A DNA stretch of 64,000 bases. Origin: Sphingomonadales bacterium (lineage in GTDB: Bacteria > Pseudomonadota > Alphaproteobacteria > Sphingomonadales > Sphingomonadaceae). A program made the position numbers and the translations under genes. The stretch lies in assembly GCA_009995225.1 (NCBI GenBank), contig JAACPW010000007.1:1-64000 (forward strand), given 5' to 3'. Each line of letters opens with the position of its first letter. The first letter of the stretch is position 1. This document shows, piece after piece, positions 24,234 through 32,835 of this stretch. Under the pieces are notes generated by a model that saw only the letters and a list, made by a program, of their open reading frames with translations, had not been told where the DNA came from and searched no databases.

Positions 24234-24550
24234 TTGCCGGCAGGCTCGTCGCAGCGATAAAAATCTAGGGGACGAGCCTCCAGCATTCGCCCGACGTCGT
24301 CGATAGGAAATGAGACACGCGTGCCTCCCTGTGTAGTTGTTGACGTGGGGCGGATTTGAAGGGCCGATTTCAGGTAAAGCCTCCATCGCGGGATGACCGG
24401 TATGGGGTCGATTCCAGAATGACGGCTCTTGGGAAACGCACCTACAAAAGCCGCCATTCGCCGCTATAGTTGGGCGGTGTCGGCTGCCGAATTAGGAGCC
24501 TGCCTCCCACTATGCCGTCGCTTCATGTCCGGAATTCATAAAGGCTGTTA
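24234..24550. other. Intergenic region between convergent genes, with dispersed repeat
   Basis: No gene seen. It holds the second copy of the dispersed repeat (24392 onward), including AAAGCCGCCATTCGC, related to the fragment near 7606. No T-run terminator is evident. Confidence 0.4.
24392..24465 (+). repeat. Dispersed intergenic repeat, copy 2
   Basis: Starts GATGACCGGTATGGGGTCGA and is similar to the sequence at 9843. Its right part (GCCGCCATTCGC) also appears inverted near 7606. Probably a decayed lineage-specific intergenic repeat. Confidence 0.4.
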
Positions 24551-26647
24551 TCACTCTGCCCCGTCGCCGCCATTAGGCGAATTGACGATTTCCGGTTTTG
24601 GCTGGAATGGCGTCAACCGTTTACGACTGAGGCCAGCTGCGTGGATGGTTGCGCTGTTTCGCAACCAAGCGTCGTTGATGAGGTCCTGCCACTGAACTAC
24701 TTCAATTTGACCGCGGTAATCCCCCTTCAGCGGACGAATACGCCCTTGCCCATTTGACGTCGTATCCCATCCGGAGAGTTGGAGGACCAAATCGCCGACG
24801 ATGTCGGCGACAACGTAGCAATGAAATACACAGTCCTTCGCGATCCTCACGTTTGTCCGGCCGAACGACTCGATTTCCCCGTCCTGTAGCTGAGCGAGAT
24901 AGCGAGTGATCTGGTGCTCGATCTGATCCTTGGCGCCGCCGTAGGTTCTTCGTCCCGGCTTCTTGAACTCTACGACCATCACGGTGCGTAACGGTTCCGA
25001 TACATCGACGGCGTCGGGATAGTCGGGATCAATCGAACCTAGTCCATGGGCGAGGTCCCACAGGAATAAATCAGGCCTATCGGCTGAACCAGGCGCCACT
25101 AGTATGTCGTCCAACCGCTTGTCGGACGAGAAGGCCCGTGTGAACGCTAGCCGCTCGTCGACCACCCAGAGCTCGTGAGCTCGGCCTTCGAGCCGCGAAG
25201 GATCATCTCCTCGGACATTCATCGGGCAAATGAACGAGTGAAGCGTGCGTTCTAGATGAAAGTCGTCAGACGCACCTTCCCTCGACCGGATCCGGGAGAT
25301 GAGCTTCTCCAGAAGTTCGAGCGCCAGTTTCCGTCGAACGACGTGTTGCGCAAGTGCAAGCTGCTCAGACGCTTGGATACCGCGAGCCGCTTCAACAATG
25401 GATTTCTGGAAGTCGAACCGTTTGCCCGAGTCTAGCGCGTCGATTAGCTTCTGCAGCGTGTCTTGCCGCTCCTCGTCGCGCCGGATCTGGAACTTCACGA
25501 GGTAGGAGGCAAACTCTTCGGGCGTGGCGGCGTGGAGAGGGACCCGCCCTAGCTGCGTATCATCGTCATCAAAGCCGTAGGTCGGGTATCGCTCGACAAA
25601 CGATTCGTAGCGCCTGCGCCGCTTTTCTACAAACTTGCGGACTTGGTCTGGAAACATCCGTTCCCTGACCGCGTCCATGCAGAGCCGACTGATCTGCTTG
25701 AGCATGCGCTCTGTCAGGTTAAACGCCGTCCGCCCCTCGTTCACCCGGAGATCTAGGTAGTCACCGGAGACACATCCGTGGAAGGCAAGGTCAGTTTCGC
25801 CATCTCGTTCAAGGGACTCTATGCCGAGAAGGTTGTCGACTTTACGTGTCTCGACCGTGCGGCCGTTTGCCAGGAGGTGAAGCTGATGCAGCCCTTCCAG
25901 TCCGGTGCTCGCCTCGGGGCGACAGACGAACCCCACGATGCGAAGTTCACCGAACTCATCGCTGACCGCCGTGGTCTCTAATTTCGTCCCGACTACTAGG
26001 TCGGACACCGCTTTGGGATACTCGACGGCATCGCCATCGACGTCGAGCACGATTGTCGGGCCACCGCCAATCAAGAAGTCGGCGATGAAGTGCGCGCTGA
26101 AATATCGTAAGAATGTGTCGGACCGCTTGGGGAAGGGGTCCGCGTATTCTTTTATCCGGATGCCTCGAAAGTGCACCCGCGCGCCGCGGTCCTCTTGCGA
26201 GGACGCGATCTGGTCTTCGATGGTCGGGACGACCTGCTCCGCATTGTTCAACACAAACGTGAACGCGCGCTTGGCGATACCGCCACTAAAGCTGTAAGTG
26301 CTCTCGATGTCGATCTGATCGAAAGCGTCGAGCCAAAATAGGCGACCGACGCCCTTGCCGCCCTTCTTCTTTTTGAAGTCGGTATCGATTTCGCAGAAGG
26401 CCGCATAGCGATCGGCGTCGAGGCCGATACCGTCGTCAGCGATAAGGATTTCGATGTTGGGCGGATCTGATAGCTTTGTGACGGTGATGTTGATGCGCCC
26501 TTTCGCGACATCGTCTCCGTAACGATCCTCAATGCCGAACATCGCGTTACTGACCGCCTCGAACAATGGCTGCAGGCTTTGCGTGGCGTTCGACGGTTTC
26601 GGGAGCTTGCGCACCCTGTTCTCTATGTTGGGAGTGAGCTTCGGCAA
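24551..26647 (-). CDS. GHKL ATPase with C-terminal PD-(D/E)XK-like nuclease domain
   Basis: A 698-residue protein. The N-terminal ATPase has the Bergerat fold motifs: LFEAVSNAMFGIED (N box), IADDGIGLD (G1) and KGGKGVGRLFWLD (G2). The middle (about 190-520) is helical with charged stretches. The C-terminus shows RPDLFLWDLA, VMVVEFKKPGRR and DQIEHQITRYLAQ, the D, ExK and Q pattern of PD-(D/E)XK nucleases. MutL/MORC-like ATPases fused to such nucleases are usually found in restriction or phage-defence settings, so that is my inferred role. It is a single gene, with a TTG start after GGGGGA, lying next to a relaxase gene in accessory DNA. No methylase or partner gene is present. Confidence 0.75.
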   Translation of the reverse strand: MPKLTPNIENRVRKLPKPSNATQSLQPLFEAVSNAMFGIEDRYGDDVAKGRINITVTKLSDPPNIEILIADDGIGLDADRYAAFCEIDTDFKKKKGGKGVGRLFWLDAFDQIDIESTYSFSGGIAKRAFTFVLNNAEQVVPTIEDQIASSQEDRGARVHFRGIRIKEYADPFPKRSDTFLRYFSAHFIADFLIGGGPTIVLDVDGDAVEYPKAVSDLVVGTKLETTAVSDEFGELRIVGFVCRPEASTGLEGLHQLHLLANGRTVETRKVDNLLGIESLERDGETDLAFHGCVSGDYLDLRVNEGRTAFNLTERMLKQISRLCMDAVRERMFPDQVRKFVEKRRRRYESFVERYPTYGFDDDDTQLGRVPLHAATPEEFASYLVKFQIRRDEERQDTLQKLIDALDSGKRFDFQKSIVEAARGIQASEQLALAQHVVRRKLALELLEKLISRIRSREGASDDFHLERTLHSFICPMNVRGDDPSRLEGRAHELWVVDERLAFTRAFSSDKRLDDILVAPGSADRPDLFLWDLAHGLGSIDPDYPDAVDVSEPLRTVMVVEFKKPGRRTYGGAKDQIEHQITRYLAQLQDGEIESFGRTNVRIAKDCVFHCYVVADIVGDLVLQLSGWDTTSNGQGRIRPLKGDYRGQIEVVQWQDLINDAWLRNSATIHAAGLSRKRLTPFQPKPEIVNSPNGGDGAE

Positions 26648-27236
26648 TTCTGTCCCCCGTCCAATATATTGTTGACCCGTCTAGACAACTCTCGTTGCAT
26701 CGCCAAGGGAGTCCGCAATGCGTGGCTTGCCTTGCGGCAAGCGTGAGTATGATGACGATATCGGCATGTCGTCTGCCGCGTCGCGTAGCTGTTGGGCGCC
26801 CACTCCCGACAGGATCCGCCGGTCGACGCATCGCGGGCAAAAATTATTAATGTCCCAGACCCGGCTATCATTTCCAGGTGTTTAACCTCGTCCGCCTTGA
26901 GGCGACTGAGCGGCGATAAACCATGACCGATATGAGAGCGCAAAGCTCACCTCAGCTAAGGCCCGGGTCGTTGCACAGGACATCCAGCGCACCCGCCCTC
27001 TCCGAATGCGTCTGCCTCGGGATTTCGGCTTAACCGTACACAAACGACCAAAGCCACGATTCTCGGGTTTTGTTACGGAAACTCGATCAATCCAAACCGC
27101 CAGTGAGGAAGCCTTAAACCCGACAGGAAGTTTCTTGGGGGTGGGGATGCGCAAGAAACGTTGACCCCTGTTTCACGGGGTCAACAAAGCTGGCGCTTCC
27201 GATCCCCACCCCCCTGTCGCAATCGAGGCAGGCACA
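26648..27236. other. 589-base intergenic region upstream of the relaxase, possible oriT region
   Basis: Lies between the divergent ATPase-nuclease and relaxase genes. No convincing coding frame. Its right end holds nested palindromes (27137-27213) 23 bases before the relaxase start, the usual place for a transfer origin or an autoregulatory operator. Promoters for both flanking genes should also be here. Confidence 0.5.
27137..27213 (+). repeat. Nested inverted repeats before the relaxase gene (candidate oriT/operator)
   Basis: An inner perfect nine-base repeat, GTTGACCCC (27160-27168) with GGGGTCAAC (27177-27185) around an eight-base loop, lies inside an outer perfect twelve-base repeat, GGGGGTGGGGAT (27137-27148) with ATCCCCACCCCC (27202-27213). 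The symmetry is unusually strong. Relaxases bind hairpins beside their nick site, so an oriT is the leading explanation; an operator or terminator is possible. No nick consensus identified. Confidence 0.6.
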
Positions 27237-30200
27237 TTGGCACAGGTCTACATAGATAAGTTTTGGCAGACGGCGACACCCGAAGCTCTCGGCGAATTGA
27301 TGAAGGATGGTCGGACACAGCGCCGGCTTGCCGCACAAGATCGTCGAAAGGAAATGGCGCGGGCCAGAGCCGCAAAAATGGAGATCCTACGGAATTCAAA
27401 GGCCGAAGCAGACCACCGCAGAGCGGTGCGCCAAATTATGCGTGAACTTGGTCTAGACAAGCCGGACCATGCGTGGGGCCGGACCTTCATTGTTCGGGCT
27501 GGCCGCATTGATACTAAATCGGGAAGAAAGTCTCGAACTCGCACCATCAAGCCATCACGGATGCCGCTCCTGCCAGCATACAAAATGGCGTTGCTAGACG
27601 CCCGCGGCCGAGAAGCCGTGTATCTCAACATCAGCTATCTTGGGCAAAGATCGAAAGGATGGCGCCCGGGCCTTGCAGCCGATCACGCCGAATATTGCGG
27701 GCGGCTAGAGGCCCTTGAAGATCCTGAAAGTCAGCTTGCCGAGCCCATCGCGAACATCGCTCGAAACATGGGTGAGTGCACAAATTTTTGGAACGCGGCC
27801 GAGCCTGTCGAACTCGGATATCGCGCCAATGCGAAGGTGCAATACAGGTTCGTCGGGGCGCTCCCTCATGAGCTCAATGCCGAGCAACGGCGCGAAGCTG
27901 TGCGGCGATTCTGTGAACAAGCTTTTGGGCGTTATGGCTTGGCTTATACGGCATTTGTGCATGAGCCAGACGCTGACGGCGATAGCCGTAATTTTCACTT
28001 CCACGCGCTGGTTTCCCAGCGCCAATGCGTCCGCATTGGGGCCAACGAATGGGCGATATCCGAAGAGAAAGTCACCGAGATTTTTACACCAGAGGGCTTG
28101 AAAGAAGTGCGCTTCATCCTCGCCGCCGCACTCAACCGGCAGTGCCATAAAGCGGGTTTGAGCAGGCGCTTTACGCATAAATCTTACCGTGAGCGCGGGC
28201 TCGATGCGATCGCAACGGAGAAGCTTGGCCCAGCGCGCACAGCGGCATTTCGCAACGGTGAACCCGTTGCGATGGCCGAACGCAATTCGGCAAGAATAAC
28301 TGCGAATATGGCTGGCGTGCGGGCGCAGTTCCTTCGTGGCCAAATTGCCTTGGCCGAAGCCACAGCGGCTGAGGCAAGGCGATTAAAAGACCAAATCGCC
28401 AGTGCTGCGATGATGGGCGAATTGAAGGCAAAGATTGCCACGATCGCATTAGCTGCGGAGCAAGTGTTGCGAACGAACTCCGGGCAAGTGCCAGGTGCCT
28501 CAGCAACGAACGAAGGGTCAGCAAGCACAACGCTAACCGACGGATCCATGCCGTCCGACCATCGCCCAACGGCAAGACGAATTGACGCCAAGATCGTGGC
28601 AACGGTCAAACGGATCGCTAGCATGAGCGCGGTCATGAAAGATGTGGGCCAAGGTGCCGGCCGGCCGCAGAGGATATCTCGGGCAGCTATAAGCCACCTC
28701 TCTGGGGTCAATAAAAAAGCTGAAAATGTTCAGGCCGCGAACAATACGAATTCAGTTCGGCGGATGCCTTCATTGCTGCACGCTCAGCTCCAGATAGTCA
28801 TGGAAAAGGCGCGGAGAGCCGCACAAGAACCCAGTTGGCAGGAGCCTATTCCATCGGTTGTCCGCAACCGTTTGGATCGCATTGCAATGCTCGCAGCAGA
28901 CGCATTGGACCACAATTCGACTGAGCAGAAAGCTCACGTCAGTAGCGCTGTTCTGCACAGATTGCAGGCGATTGCCGCCATTGGCCGTCCGGCGTCAACC
29001 CAACGAAAAATCAGTGTAGTCCTACGTTCGGCCATTGCCGATTTGGTGACACAGAAATCAGAAATACCAGAGCCGTTACAGGCTCAGGATTTCGCGGCCG
29101 AAGCCGCGGCAGTGCGCGAAATTGGAAAGCGCCTTGCCGCCCTGAAAGCCGTTACATCAGAACCAGAGTCAGGCAAATCGGACGCCACCCGCGACAACGT
29201 TCAAGCGTCGCCAAGTGCGGATTATGGGCGTTCAACGACAAACCAAACAGCTTCGTCTCCTCTAGGATTCCCCCCTGACGGCCATAAGGTTGAAGAGCCT
29301 AAAAGAGAGGCCAATAGCCCCATGACCGAACGGTCGGCGCAAGCTGCAAGGTCGCTTCCATCAAGCGTTTCGCCGCCAATGGAGGAAGCATCTGGCGCAC
29401 ATAACGATGCGGCCACGACGCCGGATTCTGAGCGTGCCAAGCCAGCGCCGACGTCGTCGGCAGCGAAATTCCTTGCCCTCCAAAAGGGCAAAATCATGTG
29501 CGTCACCCGGTCAGCGAATGGCATTTATCTGCCACATGAGGCTTACAGAAATGCATTGAACCTGAAGGTTGAAGAGTTTGGCGGCCACGATACTCAGCGC
29601 GAATTGAAGGACAGGTTTGATGACCAGGAAACCTTCCTTCGCCAAGCGCTGCCGTTTCTCGTGAGAAAGCTCAATCATAAGTCCACACATGACGACCTCG
29701 CCGTCATCAGAAGTGTGCCGCTGGCCCAGCAAGATGCAGCCAAAGCTTGGCTTGCGACGCCGTTTGCCGAGCGTATTCGCACACGGGCAGAGGGCGAGGG
29801 CCGCAAGAAAGCGAACTTGGCGGTATATGACTGGCAATCCGCCACGAACGATAGCTTGCTTCGGTTCGAACTGGCCGTTCGGGCGCATAATTGGCAACAG
29901 CGGTGGCCCAACAACCACGAGTTCAGCACGCTCCAAGCGCTTCGTGCGGACGCTGAGAAGGGCCGCGCGAACGCCTCACGGCCAAAGTTGCCTGCAGATG
30001 GAAGCTCTGGCGACGATGCTCCTGTCGGTAATTATCGCCATCCTGCGAATCCGGCTGACGGGGCGATTACTTCGGCTGCCAAACAGCCAGACAAAGCCCC
30101 TGCTATTCAGGATGAAATCGATGATTGGCTCGATGACGAATTTGACGACCAGCAAGGCTTATCGCGTCGCGCCGTCGGTGGGGCAAAAGGCGACAACAAA

Positions 30201-30653
30201 CAGGCAGCACCAAGGCGATCACCAAGCGGTCGAAGTCACAGCACCATGACCGAAGACGATGTGGCGTTTTGCAGATCTGCAATCCCACGCCTGGTCAAAA
30301 ATGTTGACGCGGAAGCGGTCGATGCGGGCGATGAAGCTGTTATCGCCAAACTCGCTCAAGATCAGCAGGCCGAGGCGCGTAAATGGACAGCCCATCACCT
30401 CTGGCAGCTCCTGCTGCAGCGGCTGCGTGAGGCCGGCAAGCGGCGCACCGATGCTGCTATCAACAGATGGCAGGCTGAAGATCGGGCCAAAACGCAGCGT
30501 CGTTTCCAAATGGCATGGCATGCGCAGCGACAATTCGAACGTTGGCCGACGGACCTAGCCTCGCAAACGCGCCAGCATCTGGATGACGACGCAGCAAGGC
30601 ATCAAGCATTGTTGAACCGGCAGGCGGCGCAGCAACAGCAGCGCGGTTGGTAG
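27237..30653 (+). CDS. MobA/MobL-type relaxase
   Basis: A very long (1138-residue) mobilisation protein. The relaxase core is at about residues 180-340: ALPHELNAEQRREAV, FVHEPDADGD and NFHFHALVSQR, the HUH motif with His254 and His256 that binds the metal for single-strand nicking. A basic N-terminal extension of about 115 residues precedes it. The C-terminal 750 residues are low complexity and charged, with a later conserved-looking block (about 745-900, HDDLAVIRSVPLAQQDAAKA). No helicase or primase motifs recognised. The TTG start has GAGG upstream. No type IV secretion genes are in the window, so the element would be mobilisable rather than self-transmissible. Confidence 0.85.
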   Translation: MAQVYIDKFWQTATPEALGELMKDGRTQRRLAAQDRRKEMARARAAKMEILRNSKAEADHRRAVRQIMRELGLDKPDHAWGRTFIVRAGRIDTKSGRKSRTRTIKPSRMPLLPAYKMALLDARGREAVYLNISYLGQRSKGWRPGLAADHAEYCGRLEALEDPESQLAEPIANIARNMGECTNFWNAAEPVELGYRANAKVQYRFVGALPHELNAEQRREAVRRFCEQAFGRYGLAYTAFVHEPDADGDSRNFHFHALVSQRQCVRIGANEWAISEEKVTEIFTPEGLKEVRFILAAALNRQCHKAGLSRRFTHKSYRERGLDAIATEKLGPARTAAFRNGEPVAMAERNSARITANMAGVRAQFLRGQIALAEATAAEARRLKDQIASAAMMGELKAKIATIALAAEQVLRTNSGQVPGASATNEGSASTTLTDGSMPSDHRPTARRIDAKIVATVKRIASMSAVMKDVGQGAGRPQRISRAAISHLSGVNKKAENVQAANNTNSVRRMPSLLHAQLQIVMEKARRAAQEPSWQEPIPSVVRNRLDRIAMLAADALDHNSTEQKAHVSSAVLHRLQAIAAIGRPASTQRKISVVLRSAIADLVTQKSEIPEPLQAQDFAAEAAAVREIGKRLAALKAVTSEPESGKSDATRDNVQASPSADYGRSTTNQTASSPLGFPPDGHKVEEPKREANSPMTERSAQAARSLPSSVSPPMEEASGAHNDAATTPDSERAKPAPTSSAAKFLALQKGKIMCVTRSANGIYLPHEAYRNALNLKVEEFGGHDTQRELKDRFDDQETFLRQALPFLVRKLNHKSTHDDLAVIRSVPLAQQDAAKAWLATPFAERIRTRAEGEGRKKANLAVYDWQSATNDSLLRFELAVRAHNWQQRWPNNHEFSTLQALRADAEKGRANASRPKLPADGSSGDDAPVGNYRHPANPADGAITSAAKQPDKAPAIQDEIDDWLDDEFDDQQGLSRRAVGGAKGDNKQAAPRRSPSGRSHSTMTEDDVAFCRSAIPRLVKNVDAEAVDAGDEAVIAKLAQDQQAEARKWTAHHLWQLLLQRLREAGKRRTDAAINRWQAEDRAKTQRRFQMAWHAQRQFERWPTDLASQTRQHLDDDAARHQALLNRQAAQQQQRGW

Positions 30654-30798
30654 CCGGCCCCTCCGTCACTGCATCGCCGCCTTGTCGAGCGAACCTTGTT
30701 GATCGCCGCCGTCCCCGCCCAGCGGTTTGAGGCGGGTAAGCCCGCAGACCATCTAAAGGAAATGAAAGTGCCGAAAGCTATTTGAAAGGAAAAGGCAC
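30654..30798 (+). promoter_or_regulatory. Structured leader of the second exonuclease gene
   Basis: Contains CCCGCC/GGCGGG, then TTGAAAGGAAAAGGCAC just before the ATG at 30799. GTGCC (about 30768) can pair with GGCAC at the start codon, placing the AAAGGA ribosome-binding site in the loop. The purine motif resembles those in the leaders at 5726 and 6744. Confidence 0.4.
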
Positions 30799-31548
30799 AT
30801 GAACACAAAGACGTATCTCGCTCTCGATCTCGAACTCTTCTGGGACGAGAACCTTCACGAAGCGCACCGCGCGATGGATCCAAAATCCGACCGAAGAGCC
30901 ACCGCCGTGAAACGCGTTATGGCCGCATCCGTATTCGAATTCTCGATCGATGGGGAAGGGCGTGTCTCCACTGGCGACATCGTATCCTGGACCGAGTTCG
31001 GCTGGGGCGATGAAGAAGCATTGCTGCATCAGCTCTTCGATCACCTGCGTGCCCGCAGTCACATTCCTGTCCTGACCTTCGGAGGTTTGGCCACGGACAT
31101 TCCGGTTCTCGTGCTGGCAGCGATGCAATACGGCGTATCGTTGCCGCCGCAGCTCATCGACCAGCCGGGCCGGAAGGGACCGCGCCCGCATCTTGATCTC
31201 GGCTTGATGATTCGTGGGGGCGGGCGGACTTGGTCCCACTTGAGTCAGGTCCTCCTGCGCATGGGAATTCCGGACGAACTGGTCGTCGCCAAACCGGGGG
31301 TCTCGCGTCCCAAGCTTGATGCCGAGTGGTTGACCCTCCGCGATCATGTTGAGTTGGACTGTCTGCTGCTGGCACTGGCTAAGACGGCTTGGTTGGGCGC
31401 GCAGGGCACCGATGCCCTACGGTTCGGGCCTGCGGCCATAGCTTTGTGTGCTGCATTCCTCCGCAAGCGGCCGCAGCATATCATGGCTCCAATGATCATC
31501 GATTACGTGATGGAGCTTGAAGCCGGACTGCGCGAATTGGCGGCTTAG
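30799..31548 (+). CDS. Predicted DEDD-type 3'-5' exonuclease
   Basis: The 249-residue protein opens with YLALDLELFWD, a D-x-E exonuclease I motif. LTFGGLATDIPVLVLAAMQY fits motif II (Asp after a GG turn), and LRDHVELDCLLLALAKTAW fits motif III near residue 190. This resembles the PolB-exonuclease-like branch (DNA_pol_B_exo2) more than DnaQ. Residues 140-160 (RKGPRPHLDLGLMI) match the HxDLxL segment usual there. It is separated from the relaxase by a folded leader and is on the same strand, so it may belong to the same element. Family probable, substrate unknown. Confidence 0.7.
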   Translation: MNTKTYLALDLELFWDENLHEAHRAMDPKSDRRATAVKRVMAASVFEFSIDGEGRVSTGDIVSWTEFGWGDEEALLHQLFDHLRARSHIPVLTFGGLATDIPVLVLAAMQYGVSLPPQLIDQPGRKGPRPHLDLGLMIRGGGRTWSHLSQVLLRMGIPDELVVAKPGVSRPKLDAEWLTLRDHVELDCLLLALAKTAWLGAQGTDALRFGPAAIALCAAFLRKRPQHIMAPMIIDYVMELEAGLRELAA

Positions 31549-31982
31549 CGGCTTCGATTGATTCGTTGAGTTGGGATGCATTCCTTAGGATGCGTTCCTG
31601 CTTCTTTAGACAGCGCCGATTCACCCGCCGGGCCGAATCGCAGATGTTATTAGCGAGACACGGTAATTTCCCATTGTTTTGAGTGCCCATCGCTTTCATG
31701 TCGGGTGCACCAGCTTTTTCGGATACTTGGCGGCGATGGGATCGGAACCGGCTACTCTGGAGCCGCTGCCCAAATGATCATCGCGCGGCCTTCAGGCGGG
31801 TGAAGGCCCGGTTGCAATCATCCGGAAGAGGTCGGGACGTCATCGACCGCCACAAACCAAGCGTGCCGAAGATTTAAAGATACCGAGGCCGTATTTTAAG
31901 GCGTCGTATGGGGCATTTACCCCATGCTGCACCGCAATATTCTGCTTGGCGCACACCGCGTGTGGCGTATTCTTTGCCACGA
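31549..31982. other. 434-base intergenic region
   Basis: No gene accepted. It has a short tandem repeat, GGATGCATTCCT and GGATGCGTTCCT (31574-31585 and 31588-31599), and a small hairpin ATGGGG/CCCCAT (31907-31912 with 31919-31924) just before the permease. It marks the change from accessory genes to ordinary chromosomal genes, so an attachment site could lie here, but none was identified. Confidence 0.4.
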
Positions 31983-32801
31983 ATGAGCATTTCCACTCCA
32001 CTCGCCCTTGCGCTGCCGGCTCTTGCCATGGCCGGAGCAGCGGCCGGTTTTGCCGGCGGCCTGTTCGGCATCGGCGGCGGGTTTGTGGTCGTTCCGGCGC
32101 TGATGTTTCTGCTGCCGGTGCTGGGTGTGACGCCAGAGCAGACGGCGCATGTCGCGGTGGGCACTTCGCTTGCGTCGATCATCTTTACCTCGATCCGGTC
32201 CACCAGCAGCCATGCCAAGCGCGGATCGGTCGATTTCGGGCTGCTGAAGGGCTGGGCGATCTGGGTGGTGCTGGGGACAGCCATGGGCACGGTGTTTGCC
32301 GATTGGGTGTCGGGCGCGAACCTGGCTGTCATCTTCGGCACGGGCGTGCTGGCCTTTGCCGTCTATTTCCTGATGCCAGAGCGGCAGGGCGCGCCGCTGT
32401 TTGCCGGGCTGCCATCCGGCCTGCCACGCGCGGGAATCGCCAGCGCGCTCGGCGCGTTTTCAACCGTGCTCGGCATTGGCGGCGGGACGCTCACCACCGT
32501 CACCATGACCGTCTGCGGCACGCCGATCCACCGCGCGATCGGTACCGCGGCAGGGATGGGCGCGGTCATCGCGATCCCCGCAACGCTCGGCTTTGTGGTC
32601 ATCGGCCTGTACCAGGCCGGGCGCGGCTGGGGTTCGCTCGGCTTTATCAACCTGCCCACTGCTGCCGTGCTGATAGCCACTTCGGTGCTGTTTGCGCCGA
32701 TCGGTGTGGCAGCGGCGCACACGCTGTCGCCTGCCATCTTGCGCCGGGTGTTCGGCTTCTACCTGACATTCATTGGCGTGTTGATGATCGCCAAGTTCTG
32801 A
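31983..32801 (+). CDS. TauE/SafE-family sulfite-exporter-like permease
   Basis: A 272-residue inner-membrane protein with about eight helices and the family's two repeated halves: AGFAGGLFGIGGGFVVVPAL in the first and LGAFSTVLGIGGGTLTTVTM in the second. The family moves sulfonates, sulfite or related anions; the substrate here is unknown. ATG 31983 (MSISTPLALALPALAMAG) is preferred over 31908 because it puts the first membrane helix at the N-terminus, and the earlier start sits in a hairpin. No sulfur-metabolism genes adjoin. Confidence 0.92.
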   Translation: MSISTPLALALPALAMAGAAAGFAGGLFGIGGGFVVVPALMFLLPVLGVTPEQTAHVAVGTSLASIIFTSIRSTSSHAKRGSVDFGLLKGWAIWVVLGTAMGTVFADWVSGANLAVIFGTGVLAFAVYFLMPERQGAPLFAGLPSGLPRAGIASALGAFSTVLGIGGGTLTTVTMTVCGTPIHRAIGTAAGMGAVIAIPATLGFVVIGLYQAGRGWGSLGFINLPTAAVLIATSVLFAPIGVAAAHTLSPAILRRVFGFYLTFIGVLMIAKF

Positions 32802-32835
32802 CGCCTTCTATCCTCTCATCGAAAGGACGCTGCCC

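Noticed and set aside
26882..27154. A 90-codon minus-strand frame upstream of the relaxase
   Set aside because: It runs into the palindromes, is arginine-rich, lacks a good ribosome-binding site and looks like noncoding DNA.
31907..31924. Earlier start of the TauE-like gene at 31908
   Set aside because: It lies in a hairpin and adds a polar, arginine-rich stretch before the first membrane helix; 31983 fits the family better.
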